64,000 bases of DNA, from NCBI GenBank assembly GCA_964614345.1, contig CAZTLP010000004.1, positions 8,605 to 72,604 on the forward strand, given 5' to 3'. Position numbers and translations under genes: made by a program. Shown in pieces: positions 51,320 through 59,431 of this stretch. This stretch comes from AEGEAN-183 sp964614345. GTDB lineage: Bacteria; Pseudomonadota; Gammaproteobacteria; Magnimaribacterales; Magnimaribacteraceae. The notes under the pieces are model-generated. The model was not told the DNA's origin, did not search any database, and was given only the letters and a program-made list of their open reading frames with translations. Positions within the stretch are counted from its first letter, which is position 1; each line of letters opens with the position of its first letter.

Positions 51320-52415
51320 GGGTAAAATCCTCGGTGTGCTCTCCTAATTCGGCTACCTTGCCTCCCAAGGAAGGCGGAGTTTCCATTAATCTAAAGGGGA
51401 TGCTAGGAACAGTTAACTTACTCTCATCTGGCAAAATTGCTGATGTGAAGGCATCTCGTTCTAAAAACTGATCTACATTTAGAAGTTCTTCCATAGTTGG
51501 AACTCTTGCTAAAGGTATCTTTTGCTCTTGGGCTTTATAGAAGAGATCATTGGAAGTAAAAGTTAATAAACTCTCTTGAATAACAGGTTCTATTATCTCT
51601 ATAGCTTGTAATCTTCCTAAAGAAGTTTGGTATTCAGGAACAAAAGCAAATTGCTCCATATTTAGAAGCTTACAAAAGGCATGCCATTGACTGGGGGTTA
51701 GAACTGTTAACCCGATCCACCCCTCTTTACAAGGGAAAACACCCAATGGGTAAGTAGGAGCAAACCTATTAACACCCAATCTTTTTCCCTCTAGACCTGT
51801 ATTGAAAAATGAAACTGCCCCCACCTCTGTAAGACAAAGACAAGCTTCAAAAATACTAGTCTCCAACAATTTAGGGTTTTGATTGTTTCCTAGTTCCATT
51901 CCTATGATTTGTCCTAGGCTTCCTGCAAAGGCTGCCATTCCTCCCACGATCTGAGCCTGGTAGCCTGTTGGAATAATAGGAGGTCCTTCAATGGAACCTA
52001 GTCCACGAAGCATTCCATTTAATGCAAAACATTGTGCATCTGTACCGATAAAGTCTTCGTAATCACCGCCTTTCCCATACCAGCTAATTTCGGAAAGAAT
52101 ACTTTTCGCCATTGAAGAAAGTTCTGAATCCTTTCCATTACTTAGAACCAAATCGGCACTGGAAATTAATGTTTTAATGGCGTCTTTTTTTAGCTTGTCT
52201 CTTCTAATGCTGAGCTTTTTGGTATTTAAATAAGCATGCATAGCACTTTCATCCCTTTCGTGAAGGAAAGGTGGAGATTTTCTAGTTTCAAAACCTTCTT
52301 TAGGTTCAAGGTTTATTACTTCAGCACCGTAATCAGAAAAAATTTTAGAACAGTATTCAGTACTTATGGAGCCACTAATATCTACTATTCTTAATCCTTC
52401 CAGTGCTTTAGACAT
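51309..52415 (-). CDS. CaiB/BaiF class III CoA-transferase-like, catalytic Asp missing
   Basis: A 368-residue CaiB/BaiF paralogue: LEGLRIVDISGSISTEYCSKIFSDYGAEVINLE at the N terminus and LGEHTEDF at the C terminus. Where the catalytic motif Y-G-D is expected it reads Y152-Q-A-Q-I-V-G-G, so the aspartate is replaced. Heterodimeric family members exist (for example benzylsuccinate CoA-transferase BbsEF), and this may be the non-catalytic partner of the adjacent protein. It is transcribed first, divergent from the HD-domain gene. Confidence 0.85.
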   Translation of the reverse strand: MSKALEGLRIVDISGSISTEYCSKIFSDYGAEVINLEPKEGFETRKSPPFLHERDESAMHAYLNTKKLSIRRDKLKKDAIKTLISSADLVLSNGKDSELSSMAKSILSEISWYGKGGDYEDFIGTDAQCFALNGMLRGLGSIEGPPIIPTGYQAQIVGGMAAFAGSLGQIIGMELGNNQNPKLLETSIFEACLCLTEVGAVSFFNTGLEGKRLGVNRFAPTYPLGVFPCKEGWIGLTVLTPSQWHAFCKLLNMEQFAFVPEYQTSLGRLQAIEIIEPVIQESLLTFTSNDLFYKAQEQKIPLARVPTMEELLNVDQFLERDAFTSAILPDESKLTVPSIPFRLMETPPSLGGKVAELGEHTEDFTHDE

Positions 52416-52508
52416 GCCCTTACTTTATCAAACTGATTATTACCCCACATTGTACTTGTCTAAAAATGGTATTAACATTAATACAAAGTTACATTTATTG
52501 GAGGTTAT

Positions 52509-53048
52509 ATGTTCACTAGAATGGATGAAGGTACAAGGGAAGATTGGGAGCATATTGGTGCTGAACATCTTCCACATATAGTAGATATGCCTAATAGGAT
52601 TATATCTATGCTTGAGCAACTAGAAAGTTTTACAGGTGGATTTGCCGTGGATCAACTACACCATAGTCTTCAAACTGCAACCATGGCAAGAAATGCAGGG
52701 GCAAGTGATGAAATGATTTTAATAAGCTTAATCCACGATATTGGCAAGGTTATTAATGTTGTTGGACATGGAGAAATATGCGCAGAAATTATTAAGCCTT
52801 ATGTCAGTGAGGATGCTTATCATATTATTAGGACACATCAAGATTTTCAGGGTGAGCATTATTATCATTACCAAGGAAAGCCAAGAGACCTAAGAAAACA
52901 ATATGTAGATGAATCTTGGTACGACAAAGCCACTGAGTTTACCGATGATTGGGATCAGCAAGCTTTTGATCCCGAATTTAAAGTGGATAGTTTAGAGAGT
53001 TTCAAACCTCTGATTCAGCAGTTCTTTGGTGCCCCTAAACAAGCTTAG
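52509..53048 (+). CDS. PhnZ-like HD-domain mixed-valent di-iron oxygenase
   Basis: A 179-residue HD-domain protein. The segment QLHHSLQTATMARNAGA followed by LISLIHDIGK resembles PhnZ and TmpB, di-iron oxygenases that cleave C-P bonds of 1-hydroxyphosphonates, and more distantly inositol oxygenase. All six iron ligands can be proposed: H52, H76, D77, H87, H110 and D149 (DDWDQ). The PhnZ lid Tyr/Glu pair before the first His is not kept (T42 and F45 here), so the substrate probably differs. GGAGG precedes the ATG by 5 nt. A PhyH-type oxygenase gene follows after 3 nt, as PhnY precedes or follows PhnZ. Confidence 0.8.
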   Translation: MFTRMDEGTREDWEHIGAEHLPHIVDMPNRIISMLEQLESFTGGFAVDQLHHSLQTATMARNAGASDEMILISLIHDIGKVINVVGHGEICAEIIKPYVSEDAYHIIRTHQDFQGEHYYHYQGKPRDLRKQYVDESWYDKATEFTDDWDQQAFDPEFKVDSLESFKPLIQQFFGAPKQA

Positions 53049-53051
53049 CTT

Positions 53052-53903
53052 GTGCGTCAGTTATCTGAGAAAGAAATACAAAATCACGCTTCCGAAATAG
53101 CTAGTCAAGGCTATTCCATTATGGAGGATGTAATTGATGAGGCATTTAGGTCACAGCTACTTGAAGAATTGGATAGGCTCGAGTCAGTTCGTCCGGGCGG
53201 AGACATTCCACCCGGTCCTTTTACAGGTTTTGTAACAAGACGATGGTTTGATTTATTGAATGATAGTGATATTTGGCAGCAGGTTGCTATTAATCAAGCT
53301 GTATTATCAGTTCTCCCTCATGTATTAGGAGAAGATTTTCTTTTGTCGACCATGGGTAGTGCAGTGATTGGACCTGGTGAAGAATCTCAGATGCTTCATG
53401 TGGATGATGGGGTCTATCAATTTCCAAGACCTCATCCTAATTTAGTTTGCAACACAATGTGGGCTTTGTCTGATTTTACTTTTGAAAACGGAGCTACTTT
53501 AGTGGTTCCTGAAAGTAATAATTGGGATCACGATCCAGTTATGGGAAAAGACTACAAAACAACTTCCTTAGAAATGCCAGCAGGAAGTATCGCTTTCGTA
53601 GTGGGCACTTGTTACCACGGTGCAGGAGCCAATACCACAGATGAGATTAGGTGGGCTTTAACTATTAATTATTGTAATGGCTCCATGCGTCAGCAAGAAA
53701 ATCTTATGCTTGGAATTAAACCTGAACGGATGATGACATTTCCTCAAGAACTACAAAACATATTAGGTTTTAAGATATGTAAAGGGGCGGGGCATATTTT
53801 TGCTTCCGATCCAAGAACAGAATTATTTAACAGGTACGGGGAAGGGACTGTTGAAGATGAGTATCTTGATCGTAGGAATAGACTTCATTCCAAACGAGAT
53901 TAA
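53052..53903 (+). CDS. PhyH-family Fe(II)/2-oxoglutarate dioxygenase 3 (PhnY-like context)
   Basis: A 283-residue PhyH-type oxygenase. Iron ligands H116-V-D118 (QMLHVDDGVYQFPRPH) and distal H189 (GTCYHGAGANTTDEIRW) with the 2-oxoglutarate Arg close after. Start is GTG at 53052, 3 nt after the HD-oxygenase stop, which implies a tight pair. In the known PhnY/PhnZ system the PhyH protein hydroxylates the alpha carbon of a phosphonate and the HD protein then cleaves it; the same two-step logic is likely here on an unknown substrate. Confidence 0.88.
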   Translation: MRQLSEKEIQNHASEIASQGYSIMEDVIDEAFRSQLLEELDRLESVRPGGDIPPGPFTGFVTRRWFDLLNDSDIWQQVAINQAVLSVLPHVLGEDFLLSTMGSAVIGPGEESQMLHVDDGVYQFPRPHPNLVCNTMWALSDFTFENGATLVVPESNNWDHDPVMGKDYKTTSLEMPAGSIAFVVGTCYHGAGANTTDEIRWALTINYCNGSMRQQENLMLGIKPERMMTFPQELQNILGFKICKGAGHIFASDPRTELFNRYGEGTVEDEYLDRRNRLHSKRD

Positions 53904-54002
53904 AAGAAATAAATTACTTTACTCAATAATTAACTTTAATTTTTTCTTTTATTTTTGTAATTAAAGAGTATCTTTCATATAGAAAATAATTCAAGTTACT
54001 AA

Positions 54003-55274
54003 TTGAACGAAGACTTAAGGATTTCATTATCTCAAGCTGAGACCTTCCAAGATCATAAGGCTGTCCACGAGATATTCACAGAACTTCGAAAGGAAGACCC
54101 AGTTTCTTGGTGTCCAGAAACGGAAGGGGGTTCTGGGTTTTGGTCAATAACCAAGTACGATGACATTCAGTTTGTATCAAAAAACCCAAAATTATTCAGT
54201 TCAGATAGAGTACATGGAGGAATTACTTTTCCTTCTCAGGAGGCTAGACGTTTACGAAATATTTCTAGAGGAAAAGAAGTACAAGATAAGTTTAAAAAAT
54301 TAAATATATTAGAGGCGGGTGACAGTATGATCCAGATGGATCCTCCTAGGCATACCAAACATAGACATATGGTGGCACCGGGATTCTCGCCTAAAAGACT
54401 TTCGAATCTAACTCCTCAAATTAGAAAACGTTGTGTCGATATTCTCAACCAGATTACAGGTAAAGGGAGGTGTGAATTCATTTCTTCAGTGGCTGCAGAA
54501 TTACCTATTCAGATGCTCGCAGAACTTTTTGGTGTTGACCAGGAAGATAGATCCAAGTTGCTAGGGTGGTCCAATATCATAATAGGAGGTGATGATCCTG
54601 ACATGCGTGTAGACAATGATCACGTTATAACAGCACTCACTGAGCTATATCAGTATGCTATTGATTTGCATCAAAAACGTACTGAAGAACCTGGAGAAGA
54701 TCTTATCTCCATGCTTGCCAACACTAAAGTTGATGGGGAATTGACAAGTATCAATGATTACATATCTGCCTTCATTCTTTTAATAGTTGCTGGTAATGAA
54801 ACAACTCGTAATTCTATAAGCGGCGGGGTTCTCGCGTTAAGCCAACACCCAGAAGAAAAACAAAAACTCCTTAATGATCCATCAATCATAACCAATGCAG
54901 TGGATGAAATTATTCGTTGGGTGCATCCTGTAATCTACATGGCTCGAACAGCTTTAGAAGATATAAAACTAGGAGATCAAAATATCAAAAAAGGTGACAG
55001 GCTAGTTCTTTGGTATATGTCAGGCAATCGTGATGAAGATAAATGGGAAGATCCTTTTTTATTTAAAGTCACCAGAAACGGTCCACGTCATTTAAGCTTT
55101 GGTTATGGACAACACTTATGTATAGGCTGGCACCTAGCAGAAATTCAACTTACTGTCTGTATTGAAGAGTTGCTTAAACGTTTTCCAGATTTTGAAGTAA
55201 AAGGAGATGTTAAAAGATTGAGATCAAACTTCTTAAACAGTATCAAGCATATGGAAGTACATTATTCTGGTTAA
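54003..55274 (+). CDS. Cytochrome P450 (CYP125/124/142-like)
   Basis: A 423-residue soluble bacterial P450. The I-helix oxygen-activation motif A263-G-N-E-T-T, the K-helix E-I-I-R, and the heme loop FGYGQHLCIG with the iron-ligating C373 are intact. The ending RLRSNFLNSIKHMEVHYSG and the ALEDIKLGDQNIKKGDRLVLWYMSGNRDE block recall the CYP125/CYP124/CYP142 group, which oxidises sterol side chains and methyl-branched lipids. Start must be TTG at 54003, since no nearby ATG is in frame. No ferredoxin or reductase is encoded next to it. Confidence 0.92.
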   Translation: MNEDLRISLSQAETFQDHKAVHEIFTELRKEDPVSWCPETEGGSGFWSITKYDDIQFVSKNPKLFSSDRVHGGITFPSQEARRLRNISRGKEVQDKFKKLNILEAGDSMIQMDPPRHTKHRHMVAPGFSPKRLSNLTPQIRKRCVDILNQITGKGRCEFISSVAAELPIQMLAELFGVDQEDRSKLLGWSNIIIGGDDPDMRVDNDHVITALTELYQYAIDLHQKRTEEPGEDLISMLANTKVDGELTSINDYISAFILLIVAGNETTRNSISGGVLALSQHPEEKQKLLNDPSIITNAVDEIIRWVHPVIYMARTALEDIKLGDQNIKKGDRLVLWYMSGNRDEDKWEDPFLFKVTRNGPRHLSFGYGQHLCIGWHLAEIQLTVCIEELLKRFPDFEVKGDVKRLRSNFLNSIKHMEVHYSG

Positions 55275-55320
55275 TAGTCTTCTGATACAACGCATATTTA
55301 CTGAGTGATAGAATACTAAG

Positions 55321-56547
55321 ATGAGTAAGGAGCCCTATATTCTTATTACTGCAGACACCCATGCTGGTGGCAGTCATGCTCAATATAGAGATTATCTAGA
55401 CCCAAAATATCGAGAACAATTTGATGAGTGGAGAGGAGGTTATAAGAATCCTTCTCAAGAACACTACGGGGAAAAGAAAAAGCGTAATTGGGATTTAGAT
55501 ATCCGTACCAAGGATCAAAACAGTCAAGGAGTAGTAGGTGAAGTTGTTTTTCCCAACACAGTGCCACCTTTTTTTAAGAAAAGTATAGTTACAGCTCAAC
55601 CTCCATCGCCCGAAGAATACAAACTCTGTTTAGAGGGTATTAGAGCTCATAATCGTTGGCTCAAAGATTTTTGTGCGGAAGACCCTGACCGGCGTGCTGG
55701 AGTTGGTTTGATTTTACCCAACGATATGGATGAGGCAGTAAAGGATATTGAGTTTATAGCAAAAGCAAACTTACGCGGTGGTGTGTTATTACCTCTTATT
55801 CCTCCAGATTGTGAGTGGCTTACTCCCTTGTACGACCCTTCTTGGGACAAACTTTTTGCGGCCATTCAAGACCATGATCTTGTGATAAACCAACATTCAG
55901 GTCAAGGTTCTCCTAGATACGGCAATAGTCTGGTAGGAGAAGCTTTATGGATTTCAGAAGTAACTTTCTATTGTCAGGCTGGTTTCCGTCATCTTTTGAT
56001 GAGTGGTGTATTCGAGCGCTTTAGTAAGTTGAAGTACATACTTACCGAGTCAGGCTGCTCTTGGGTAGCTCCGATGTTAGCTCAACTGGATGGTATCCAC
56101 TTGGGTATAGAGTTTGGAGCAATAGGAGAAATGCATTACGAAGGTGAATGGGTTTTAAAAGAATTACCCAGTGTATATGCTCAACGTAACTGTTGGTATG
56201 GAGCTAGTTTTCCCAGTAAAGCTGAACTAGATGGAATTGATAAAATTGGTGTAGAGCGAGTCCTTTGGGGGAATGACTACCCTCATTATGAGGGGACGTT
56301 TCCATACAATCTGGAATCGCTTCGTCTAACATTTAATGATATATCCGAAACAGATCGTCGTTTGCTCCTGGGTGAAAACGCTGCAGAACTATACAACTTT
56401 GACCTAGAAAAATTACGACCTTTAGCCAATCAGTATGGACCTACACCAAGTCAAGTGGATCAACCATTAGCCCGAGAAGAAATTCCAGCTGACGCTACAG
56501 GGGTTATTTTTCGGAATGCTCTGTTCAATCAACCCAGTGAGGGATAG
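55321..56547 (+). CDS. Amidohydrolase-2 family metal-dependent hydrolase
   Basis: A 408-residue TIM-barrel protein of the amidohydrolase-2 (ACMSD-related) family, which includes hydrolases and decarboxylases. ITADTHAGG at the N terminus replaces the usual HxH by a single His, then VINQHSGQGSPRYG, LTESGCSWVAPML and ERVLWGNDYPHYEGTFP carry the remaining metal or active-site residues (His, Glu, Asp). Family members of this type sit in degradation clusters for aromatic and terpenoid compounds. A second amidohydrolase gene begins 2 nt downstream, suggesting a heteromeric or sequential pair. Confidence 0.88.
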   Translation: MSKEPYILITADTHAGGSHAQYRDYLDPKYREQFDEWRGGYKNPSQEHYGEKKKRNWDLDIRTKDQNSQGVVGEVVFPNTVPPFFKKSIVTAQPPSPEEYKLCLEGIRAHNRWLKDFCAEDPDRRAGVGLILPNDMDEAVKDIEFIAKANLRGGVLLPLIPPDCEWLTPLYDPSWDKLFAAIQDHDLVINQHSGQGSPRYGNSLVGEALWISEVTFYCQAGFRHLLMSGVFERFSKLKYILTESGCSWVAPMLAQLDGIHLGIEFGAIGEMHYEGEWVLKELPSVYAQRNCWYGASFPSKAELDGIDKIGVERVLWGNDYPHYEGTFPYNLESLRLTFNDISETDRRLLLGENAAELYNFDLEKLRPLANQYGPTPSQVDQPLAREEIPADATGVIFRNALFNQPSEG

Positions 56548-56549
56548 TT

Positions 56550-57413
56550 ATGAATATGCCTAAAGGCATTGGGATAGTTGATACCATGATCGGCTTCCCA
56601 GCCAATGATTTTTCTCAATACGATTTCATCCGCAAACAACTAAAAGACGGATCCACTGATCTTGATTTTCCGGTTGAATACATGTTTAAAAATGTTCCTA
56701 AAGAACTATATGGGAATAAAGATCCCATCTCAGTAACTTTACATGAGATGGATAGATTTGGCATAGAGATCGGCCTTATTGGAGCAGGTGGGGATGTCAG
56801 CCTGGAAGCGCTTAAAACCCATTCAGATCGGTTTGTAGCACAAGGGAGTGTTGATCCTAATAAAGGTAAGGAAGGTATTCGAAACATGGTGCGCCAGTAC
56901 GAAGAGTTTGGTGTGCGGTCATTCGGAGCTTTTAATTCAGGTTTCGATCCTCAGGTTGGTATTGATGATGAACTTATGTATCCGATCTATGATAAATGTG
57001 TGGAACTTGATGTTCCAATTTTCTCCTGTGCCGGTGTTCCTGGACCTAGATTGCCCATGTGGCCACAACATGTGGAACGGATTGATAAAGTAATGTACGA
57101 TTTTCCTGAGTTAGTTTTTGTAACAAGACATGGCTGTGAACCCTGGGTAGATCTTGCAGTTAAGTTAATGTTGAAATGGCCAAATCTTTATTATTCTACT
57201 TCGGCTTTCGCTCCTAAATATTACCCGAAAGAAATCATTGATTACGCTAATACGCGTGGAGCCGATAAGGTGATTTATGCTGGCTATTTTCCAATAGGGC
57301 TTTCATTAGAAAGGATCATGAAAGATATGCAAAATGTTACTTTCAAAGATGAAGTTTGGCCAAAGTTTCTACGCGGAAATGCATGTAAAGTTTTAAAAAT
57401 AGAAGATCAATAA
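56550..57413 (+). CDS. Amidohydrolase-2 family metal-dependent hydrolase (second)
   Basis: A 287-residue TIM-barrel amidohydrolase-2 protein. IGIVDTMIGFP opens the barrel, GVRSFGAFNSGFDPQVGIDDELMYPIYDKC and FVTRHGCEPWVDLAVKLMLKWPNLYYSTSA form the middle, and ADKVIYAGYFPIG the end. The usual DxHxH at strand 1 is not obvious, and the late Asp of GxDxP is replaced (AGYFP), so it may not bind metal normally. It follows the longer paralogue by 2 nt, and the two may act as a catalytic and an accessory subunit. Confidence 0.82.
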   Translation: MNMPKGIGIVDTMIGFPANDFSQYDFIRKQLKDGSTDLDFPVEYMFKNVPKELYGNKDPISVTLHEMDRFGIEIGLIGAGGDVSLEALKTHSDRFVAQGSVDPNKGKEGIRNMVRQYEEFGVRSFGAFNSGFDPQVGIDDELMYPIYDKCVELDVPIFSCAGVPGPRLPMWPQHVERIDKVMYDFPELVFVTRHGCEPWVDLAVKLMLKWPNLYYSTSAFAPKYYPKEIIDYANTRGADKVIYAGYFPIGLSLERIMKDMQNVTFKDEVWPKFLRGNACKVLKIEDQ

Positions 57414-57486
57414 TTCGAGAAGGGTAAAAAAGTAATATGCTTCATCAGGCTCAACTATTGCTTCGAACAAAAAATTTAGACAGAAG

Positions 57487-58533
57487 TTAGTTTTTGACAA
57501 AATTCGCGATACTCATCGCTGTCTCATCGCTTACTTCAGGTAGCCCTAAGAAAATCTCCGTACCATGAATAGACCCCATTACTTGTCGACACTGAGCTTC
57601 GACATCAGCTTCTCTCAACAATCGAAAGAAGTTTACCCCTTCATCTCTTAAGGGATCACATTCGTTGACGATAATATAAGTCTTAGGTAGTCCTTTTACA
57701 TCCTCGACAGAGGCAAAACTAGGCCATGCAAGTGGATTCTTATTGTGATACTCCTCGATGCCATAAATAATTGCTCCGAAGGACTCGTTGGTTTCCGAAT
57801 GAAGACTTAACAAAATCCCCTCGTTTTCTTCAGAGGAAGGGTTTTCAGGCAAGGGCCAATAACCAGCAATATATGGACATAAGGCATAAAGTCCTTTAAC
57901 TATTCCTATATCTCCATCTTGGTTTAGTTTTAATCCTGTAGCTAAAGTTAGATTTCCTCCACCACTTTCTCCGGCTATTACGATTTGTTCCTTATCAATA
58001 TTTAAATCATCTGAATTTTCATGTACCCATTTTATTCCCGATACACAATCATTGAGTCCAGCAGGAAATGGAGCAACTTCAGGTGCTGAAGAAGCCCACA
58101 TGCAATTTCTAAAATCAACCATAGCAACGGCCACTCCTTGTCTAGCTATACATCTTCCCCAAGCTGCATAAAGCTCATCAAAACAGGAGCTAATCATCAT
58201 CCCACCGCCGTGAATATAGTAAATACAAGGCAAAGTTTCATCAGAATCAGGTCTAATGTATTGAATTTTGATAGCATTACCATCTGGTTGGGAAGTAAAT
58301 TCTTTGGTGGTTGTCACTAGGCCTTCCTGAGGTATAACTTCTTTATAATGTGGAGAATTATTAATCATCTGCATAACATCTTTTCCTGTTTTAGCTGCTT
58401 CTGAATTTTGTTCTTCCATTATTTCATCACGTGTTTTAGCCTTAGAATCCATAACACTGTCTACCGGAATGTCTCCGAAAACGGCTTTTAATCGCTTATC
58501 AATTCTGGGATCGTCTTTGATTTTATTTGTCAT
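57487..58533 (-). CDS. Alpha/beta hydrolase, hormone-sensitive-lipase (HSL) family
   Basis: A 348-residue esterase of the HSL/family IV type. The oxyanion-hole motif YIHGGGM and the nucleophile elbow GESGGGNLT are clear, an Asp follows in VNECDPLRDEGVNFF and the catalytic His in GSIHGTEIF. These enzymes hydrolyse short-chain esters or lactones. No signal peptide, so cytosolic. It forms a two-gene minus-strand unit with the enoyl-CoA hydratase upstream (9-nt gap) and converges on the amidohydrolases. Confidence 0.92.
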   Translation of the reverse strand: MTNKIKDDPRIDKRLKAVFGDIPVDSVMDSKAKTRDEIMEEQNSEAAKTGKDVMQMINNSPHYKEVIPQEGLVTTTKEFTSQPDGNAIKIQYIRPDSDETLPCIYYIHGGGMMISSCFDELYAAWGRCIARQGVAVAMVDFRNCMWASSAPEVAPFPAGLNDCVSGIKWVHENSDDLNIDKEQIVIAGESGGGNLTLATGLKLNQDGDIGIVKGLYALCPYIAGYWPLPENPSSEENEGILLSLHSETNESFGAIIYGIEEYHNKNPLAWPSFASVEDVKGLPKTYIIVNECDPLRDEGVNFFRLLREADVEAQCRQVMGSIHGTEIFLGLPEVSDETAMSIANFVKN

Positions 58534-58542
58534 TTTTATGTT

Positions 58543-59364
58543 TTATTTTCCTTTAAAAACTGGTTCTTTTTTTTCAACGAATGCTTTGGTTGCATTTCTA
58601 TGGTCTTCTGTTTGGCCACAATGGATATGATGTGTTGCTTCCAAGTCTAAGCAATCATCAACTTCTCCAGACATTGCTCTGTTAAGGTTCTCTTTCATAT
58701 ACCTGTATGCCACTGAAGGTCCGTTAGCTAATCGCAGAGCAATTTCCATGGTCTTTTCTTCAAGCTCTTCTGGTTCACAAACCCAATTTGTCAGACCTAA
58801 GCTTAAAGCTTCTTCAGCGCTTACTCTTTCGGAAAGATAATAGAGTTCTCTGGCCTTTGCAGAACCAATTAGTTGAGTCATAAAATAACTGCCTCCGTAA
58901 TCACCAGAAAATCCTACCCTTGCAAATGCAGTGGTTAGGATGGCATTACTTGCCATAATTCTTAAATCACAAGCTAAAGCATAAGAAAGTCCAGCACCAG
59001 CTGCTGCTCCCGGTAAAGAAGCTATAGTGGGTTTTGGCATTTTGAAGAGTTTCCCTGAAGTAGCTCTTTGATGCACTCTTTGTCTATGAATAGCTGAATC
59101 AATTGTGTTTGTTCCAACAGTGCCATCGCCGGAAGCTGCCATTCCTTTAACATCTCCTCCTGCACAAAATCCTTTTCCAGCTCCCGTTAAAACTACGCAA
59201 CGAATTTCTGTATCGGTTTCAAATTGAGCCAACATTTCTTGCATCGCAGCATTCATTTCACCAGACATAGCGTTTCTTGCCTCTGGTCTGTTCATAGTTA
59301 GTATTCCTACACCATTTTCTTTTGAAGCGAGCAGTTCTTGTGTTCCTGTATCGATAGTACTCAT
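58543..59364 (-). CDS. Enoyl-CoA hydratase/isomerase family protein
   Basis: A crotonase-fold protein of 273 residues from the ATG at 59364 (MSTIDTGTQE). That start is preferred because GGGGAG lies 7 nt upstream; an ATG 15 nt earlier precedes this ribosome site. The oxyanion-hole segments GAGKGFCAGGDVKGMA and PGAAAGAGLSYALACDLRIM are typical, and FARVGFSGDYGGSYFMTQLIG follows. One expected catalytic Glu seems replaced by Asp (GDYGGS), so hydratase, isomerase or other crotonase chemistry cannot be told apart. Confidence 0.88.
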   Translation of the reverse strand: MSTIDTGTQELLASKENGVGILTMNRPEARNAMSGEMNAAMQEMLAQFETDTEIRCVVLTGAGKGFCAGGDVKGMAASGDGTVGTNTIDSAIHRQRVHQRATSGKLFKMPKPTIASLPGAAAGAGLSYALACDLRIMASNAILTTAFARVGFSGDYGGSYFMTQLIGSAKARELYYLSERVSAEEALSLGLTNWVCEPEELEEKTMEIALRLANGPSVAYRYMKENLNRAMSGEVDDCLDLEATHHIHCGQTEDHRNATKAFVEKKEPVFKGK

Positions 59365-59431
59365 TATATTTCTCCCCATTTATTATCTTTGTTATTCTAC
59401 TAACGATAGCAACGATAGATAAAGTATTTAA

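Noticed and set aside
52453..52476. Promoter for the HD-oxygenase gene (TTGTAC, 17 nt, TAACAT)
   Set aside because: Both hexamers match the consensus poorly, and in such AT-rich DNA similar patterns are frequent.
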